Assembly (NCBI GenBank): GCA_036785705.1
Contig: JAWUZG010000084.1
Coordinates: forward strand, 17,373,501 to 17,437,500
Reading direction: 5' to 3'
Length of the DNA stretch: 64,000 nucleotides
Source of the DNA: Acanthornis magna
Lineage: Eukaryota > Chordata > Aves > Passeriformes > Acanthizidae
How positions within the stretch are numbered: position 1 is the stretch's first letter; the number at the start of each line of letters is the position of its first letter. Below are positions 58,388 through 64,000 of the stretch, one piece after another. The notes under the pieces are model-generated. The model searched no databases and had not been told where the DNA came from. It worked only from the letters and a program-made list of their open reading frames with translations. Made by a program: the position numbers and the translations under genes.

Positions 58388-58424
58388 TTGGCAGTGGGAA
58401 CCTCTGCATATTATGTGCTCCAGG

Positions 58425-58835
58425 GCCCTCACCACCTCAAATGAGCTTTGCTGGCCCTCAGAGCAAGGACAGAAAGCTGAGGCAGGTGCCTTCACGTGGG
58501 TGCCTGGTGGAGGGGCACAATCACGCCCCTTGCCTGGTTGGCTCCAGCCTTGCTGCTGCAGTCCAGGGTGCAGTTGGCTGCCTCAGCTGCGAGGGCACGT
58601 GGCTGGCTCACCACCAGCTTTCTCCCCACCAGAGCCCAAACACCATTTCTGGAAAGTTGTTTGTCTTTCAGCCCCAGCCTTTCCTGTTGATGTTTAGTCC
58701 CATGGGCCTGTGGTTGCCATTGTTGACTCCGTGTAATAAGTCCCTGTCAGCCCATTTCTCCATCCCCTTGTCGAGCTGAAGCCCTGCAATGGCCACCCCA
58801 CACCACGTTTGCACAGGACACCAAACTTGTGGTTC
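58425..58835 (-). mobile_element. CR1-like LINE fragment, antisense (tentative)
   Basis: The + strand reads CAGCCCATTTCTCCATCCCC near 58747 and nearby text typical of the reverse of CR1 ORF2 3' sequence. The GC-rich composition contrasts with the flank. No tail is visible, so the boundaries are rough. Confidence 0.45.
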
Positions 58836-61800
58836 TTTTTTATCACTGTCAGTAGTAAAGAGCTGTCTTAGTAAAGACTGGTATTGGTCCCTGAGCAATG
58901 TTGCTGCTGGTCAGCCATTGTTGGACCTTGCGCTGCTCATTGCAATGCTTCCAGCACAGCAGTCTCTGACTGGAACTGGCTGCTGGTGGCAAAGAGTGGT
59001 GATATTAATTAGCATTTTTATTATTTAATTTTGAAAATATTTGCATTCTTAAAGTCTGAAACACATCTTTAAAGATTACCACTTTTTACAGAGGTACAGG
59101 CTTAGTCTTCACTTGGACTACTTAAGTTTATCTGGATAAAACCTATATAATTAAGATGTAGGCAAAACTTAATTGCTAGTAAGACCCAGACATTCCCACT
59201 GCTAAATGAGCCACTATCTGTGGATATGCAGATGAGTACCAGTGACAACTGACTTCCTTGTAGCTTTGAATTTGCTGCTGTGAGCTTTGTTATCCTTTTT
59301 GCCGAAGTGTACTATGCATGAGGAACTGACAGCAGGAGTCACAGATCCTGACCTAAATACAAGATACAGTAGCTGGATTGTGTTTGAGGGAAGAAAGGTG
59401 AGATTATTTTACATTATTGACCTAAAATCTCTCTGAGCTGTTTTCCATATAGAACAGCAAGGGTGCAAGCATTTAATTTGAGACTACATTCAAGTGAGAT
59501 TGACTTTTCTGTGATGCAAGACCACAGGCATACCCTTGGCTCACACTTGAGTTCCTAGGGGTACAGCAACCTGGCAGCAAGTGGCAAAATTAACACAGAC
59601 TGAACAATTTTCTATGTATCAGCAAGATCTCATCTACTAAACAGGAGTACTTGGTAAGTAGGCACTGTTGTTCAAGTTTCTAACGAGCATTTCTAAATGA
59701 CAAAACAAATTACTAGCAGTGCATATAATACTTCAAAGTCTCAGCCATCAAGAAAAAAACCATCAAGCTGTATTTGTTGCTCTAGTAGTTGGTTTTCAGA
59801 TCAAAGACATCATTCTCTGGATCAATTTATATTTGTCTTTTAGTCTGACTCTAACTTCAAATGTGTGTTCTTGCAAAGCCAGAGGCTGAGTAATCGTCTC
59901 TCTTTAATGAGATTATATCTGCTCAGTGCACATGTTTATAAGCTTTTTCATTTCACAACTCACAGTATAAAGTTCAGGCTAATATATAACTGATTTTAGA
60001 CAGTGCTTGTCTGCCAGTAGGGAAGCTAGTCACTCTATAGAAATAATAGTGGACTTCAGGAAAAGACAGAAACTCGATGTAAAGAGAGGACAGACAACTG
60101 TCAGATTAAAAGCGTGCAAGAAGCAGTTTCAGTAGTCATTCATGGCTTTAATAGTGGGTACAAACTGCTACCATGGCTGAGAGACCTGACATACCAGAGC
60201 TGAGGTAGGGTCTTTCTAGAGATGCCTTGATGGAGGCGATTAAAGCTGAGCAAGCTGGGGGGGTCTCAGAGGACTGCCTTTACGTGCACTACTGTAAACA
60301 CTGAAAAAGTTAGGTCAGAGTAATTAAACTAAAAGAAGCACAGAAACCTTCCAGGCAGGTGGTCCAAAGCAGGATTGGGAAAGTGTTGCCAGGAGCAAAG
60401 AGCCTCTGGCAAGGAATCTGAGTTGGCAAAAAGTTGTTTTAGTTTTAATGTGTTGTCATGTGTTTTGGAGTTCATTAGAGATGATCTGGAGAGGCGAGTG
60501 AAGGAGCAATGCTGGCTAGCTTATTTGGGACTAAGACAACCAGCTGTTTAATGAATGTGACATCTGATTTTCCTGCAGTGCTATAGTGTGCTTAATTCTA
60601 GCTTAGTGCAGTGGAGAGGGGAGATAGTACCTAACAGTTGTTCATTTGGTTGCAGATTTGAATGAGAGTGATCCTCAAGTAGTAGCAAGGCAAGTTGATT
60701 CATGGATGGCTTTAGAGTTAGTTATTGCATTATTCTTGTCTGTCGTCTGAGTGCCCCTGTATTCTAACAGGTTGAGATGAGAGCAGTGCTCCATATGCTC
60801 AAGAATACAGGAAAAGCAGCCATACAAACCCAAGGAAAGCTGGAATTCTAGTGCAGCCAAATGAAAAGCTATTTGCTCTTTACAAAAGCATCTTCTGTCA
60901 TACATTAAGCAGTCACTCAGTCCTACCTTGAAAATGACAGGTGGATGTTTGCTTTGCTCTTATTCTAAAGGTTAGTTTTCTTGGTTGTACAAACTCTTTC
61001 TTGACTGAATCCTTCTAAGTCTATTGTGTGCTAAACAAAAAAGAAAAAAACAAGGAAACAGAAAAACCCCACATACACACACCAAAAAAATTGTTCATTT
61101 TTACTGAAGTGTGTAAGGTGGTAGCATGCGTTCCCCAAAACAGTTGTCAGTGCCTCTTCATTAAGGTGTGCAAAGACACTTGGGTTGGTTGGTTTGAGTA
61201 TTCTGTAGTTTGTTAGATGTTATCCAGCCCTAGGGTGATGAGGTGCAGCAGGATGGTTGTGAGGCATAGGTCAGCTTTTCCTCAAGGAAAGGAAAACATG
61301 TTATGGTTTAGAATTTCTCTTTTGATCACCAGAGGACTGTAGGACTTTGGCCTTCATGTAGAGTGAAAAATAGTAATTTTAGAAAAAAAGAAAAAACCTT
61401 TCTAAATTTTCTGCCTTTACATAAGTGTTTAAGATAATTTTGAACCTGAATATTTTGTATTGTGGTTAGCTGAGGTGCTTAACGTCCTTGTCCCACGTGG
61501 GGATTTAGAATTGCACTTCACCAGTGCTGCCTGCTCACAGGGGAGCACAGCCTACATATTTCTGTGTCGCTGCGAGCATCACGACAAGATCCAAATTTAT
61601 AAAAATGGGCCTTGTGGTAGCCTGTATGTGGCATCAGAAATGCAAATGTTCCATTCAGTGGAGCAATGGTGAAGTAGCTTCCACTGTTCTCAACTCAGCA
61701 GTCAGAGATTTGCATCTGAGGTGGCGGAGCTAAGAGGCAGATCCAAAGGGCTGCTGAGATACAGCTGTTTGTGGCCATGTCCCTCACACCTGCCACAGTC

Positions 61801-64000
61801 TAGCAGGTAATCTTATGCCAAGTTTTGACTGCTGACAGAACAGCTTTAGTGCAAAGATGTCTGGATTTAGCTGAGCGTGGTAATATGTGCCGAGGTGGTT
61901 CAGTCTCTAAGTCCAGAATGTTTTAGCAGTGGCTCTGGCCATGTGAAGGCATGTCCTGCTCATTCCTCAACTCCTGGTGTTTTTGTACAGCCTTTGTTCT
62001 CTGGACACAGTGTGTTCCCAAGGTCCCATTTCTCTTAGGATCCTCACACTTTGATTTCCTGGCCTCTCATCCTGTTTTCTGTCACTTTTAAAATAAGGGT
62101 TGGACAATCTGAAAAGATGATATGAATTAACTGTTCAAAACTGACTGTTCTGTGGTGAAAAGTTATGCTTGGTGCCTGGAATGCCTTCCCTGTATTGTGA
62201 GCTTCACAGCTGAAGGGTAGCCTTGGAAGTGGCCCAAGCACGTGTCTGCATGAAGACCCACCAAAGCCCAAAGTCAGCAAGACTCTGAAATCCACTGTTA
62301 TTTCATTTAGCTGCCTGCTTTAAAAATACGCCCTTGGATAAAGTAATTTCTGACAAAGTTTAACTGAAAAAATGAATGGGTTTTTTGTTGTTCATTTGCT
62401 GAAGAAATTACTGCTCAGGGTCAATATTTTTTAGGTATTTTGTAAGTCTAATTGTTAGTCTTCCTGTCTGTATTTTCAATATTAGAGCACTTGAAATTTT
62501 TAGGATTTGGCAGTGAGCAGATATCAAGAACCAGTCTGCCTTTATGAAAAAAAGTACTTGTTCATTTTGGATGTATACCTGAATGATCTCTCCGTGTCTT
62601 ATTTTGATTCCACTGAGTGTATGGCTGATGAAGAATATAAACCTTACCTAGAATATACAAATTGGAAATTTATACCCTCAAGTATGACCAGCAACACATT
62701 GCAGACATGTGGTGTTCCAAGTAGAGTCTTGTTTCCCTTTGATGTATTTCCATCTGTTACCTATGGCATTCATAGCTTGTGTGGTCTCAGTTGAGCAGAG
62801 CTATTCAATAATACTGCAACTTTGTTAGGTTTTATTTCTGAAGTGCTACAAGTGTTCAAAATTTCTGTTTTCCCTGTAGCACAGCTAGTATTAATAATAT
62901 CAAAATATCTAGTGCTGTTTGCTAACAGGTTCTGCAGCAATAAGCTTTAAAATGGCTCAGTACTTACAAAAACTCATTTCAACATCATTTTTCTGTGTGA
63001 ATTTTTCAGTGACATCCCTTGGAACAAGTGTCTTTTGACACTGCCTACTCATCATTTGGATGAGTCAAAGAATTTATTTTCCAGTTTTGTAGCTTGTCTT
63101 GCACTGAAACCTGTACCGATTTTTTTTGCGGCTTTCTCAGAAATGCTGTGTAGCGTTATGTTGGAGTGTAAAGTATCTCAAGACAGCAAGAATACTCCAA
63201 AAGGCAAACACCAGTTTTCAGATCCTTGGCTCCCCATCAAGACTGCAAGAAGTTCCAGCCTGTTGGAGTGGGAATTGCATTCGTTTTGTACAGTGAAAAA
63301 AAATCCACTGCCTATAAAACAAATAAGGGGAGCCCATTTTTCTGTTTGCTGTCATTTGTTGTAATGTGTTGTCCAACTTCTTTCTGTAATCATCTGCCTT
63401 CTGCTTGTAGTATAATGCTGTTAGGATGTGCAGAGACACTAGCAGCAGTTTTGTTTTTGATGTGCGTGTGCTTCAGTTGACAGTGGGGTTTTCCCAGTAC
63501 TTCAAAAAGCCTTATTTAAGAATAGTTGGTTGAGGCATTCATTGACCCTCATTTAAAAAATTTACTTCCTGGTGCAATGTAACTGGATTGTTGGAAAAAT
63601 ATGCTGAAAGGTTTGGCAAAATTTACAGGTCTAATTGCTCATAGACTTTGATATATGCAGGTAACATAGGAGACTCTAAAACTTCGGGGTTTGATTCAAT
63701 TCTTGATGTCTTTTTTGATTACACAAATTCTGTGCGTTTCTTGCTGAATCAGGTTCTTGGTGTACTTTGTGACAGTGAATAAATTTGAACTGTGCTTTAT
63801 AAAGAAACTTTCACCTTTGGGCAAAGTTGAACAGAGAACACTTATTCTAAAAGTGTTTTACTGGCAGGCTTTCTGCAGTGTAACTACAGTAGCTGTCAAA
63901 GGTTCAAGGGAAGCTTTTCAACACTACTTTTTTCCCCTGTTTACTGTGTTGGAATTGAAGTCAAAATCTTGCATTTCAAGTGCTTCTTCTTGAATGTCAC

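Larger units (their letters stand above)
55771..64000 (+). other. TTC17: TTC17 intron 1 (partial, runs off the window)
   Basis: Begins GTGAGC in the CpG island, then becomes AT-rich. It contains a split CR1 (57.70-58.39 kb), a perfect hairpin (58308-58348) and an antisense CR1-like fragment (58.43-58.84 kb). From 58.84 to 64.00 kb no exon, RNA gene or repeat family could be supported. Confidence 0.85.

Noticed and set aside
55771..64000. Search for TTC17 exon 2 and a nested RNA gene
   Set aside because: No segment encoding the expected continuation after KIQQQ, with splice sites, was found. The next exon must lie beyond the window.

Overview
The window is vertebrate nuclear DNA and very probably from a bird. 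It is AT-rich, carries two CpG islands on single-copy genes, and contains many chicken-repeat-1 (CR1) LINE fragments with the characteristic 3' end (a ...TTCCAACC...ATTCTATGATTCT-type tail). It also holds at least one avian-type endogenous retrovirus LTR. No bacterial, plasmid or phage signatures are present. The species cannot be fixed from what is visible.

Layout. Positions 1-37,280 are a gene-poor flank with no coding exon I can support. It holds CR1 remnants (8.15-9.29, 18.46-18.78, 23.29-23.94 and 31.91-32.98 kb), an antisense LTR (27.80-28.35 kb), weaker LTR-like blocks, and a striking GC-rich 40-bp minisatellite (33.86-34.23 kb). From 37.4 to about 54.3 kb lies the complete API5 gene (apoptosis inhibitor 5, AAC-11) on the + strand. 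It has a CpG-island promoter, 14 coding exons with GT-AG introns, a 523-residue product and a long 3' UTR. About 1.3 kb beyond the last plausible API5 poly(A) signal is a second CpG island containing exon 1 of TTC17, also on the + strand. The rest of the window (55,771-64,000) is the first intron of TTC17, with further CR1 fragments.

The API5-TTC17 order and orientation match the vertebrate 11p12-type neighbourhood I know from human. The two genes have no direct functional link: API5 is a nuclear HEAT/ARM-repeat survival factor, and TTC17 is a tetratricopeptide protein linked to actin and cilia. They share only tight head-to-tail spacing.

I found no new enzymatic or defence system. The observation most worth following is the minisatellite: eight near-identical 40-bp units, each with a perfect steroid-receptor-type inverted repeat, and all three minus-strand frames open through the array. 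Other points are paired YY1 motifs on two in-frame TTC17 start codons, an alternative API5 C-terminus by intron-13 read-through, a CR1 copy that keeps the rarely preserved ORF1 esterase region, and a perfect 19-bp-arm hairpin inside a split CR1.
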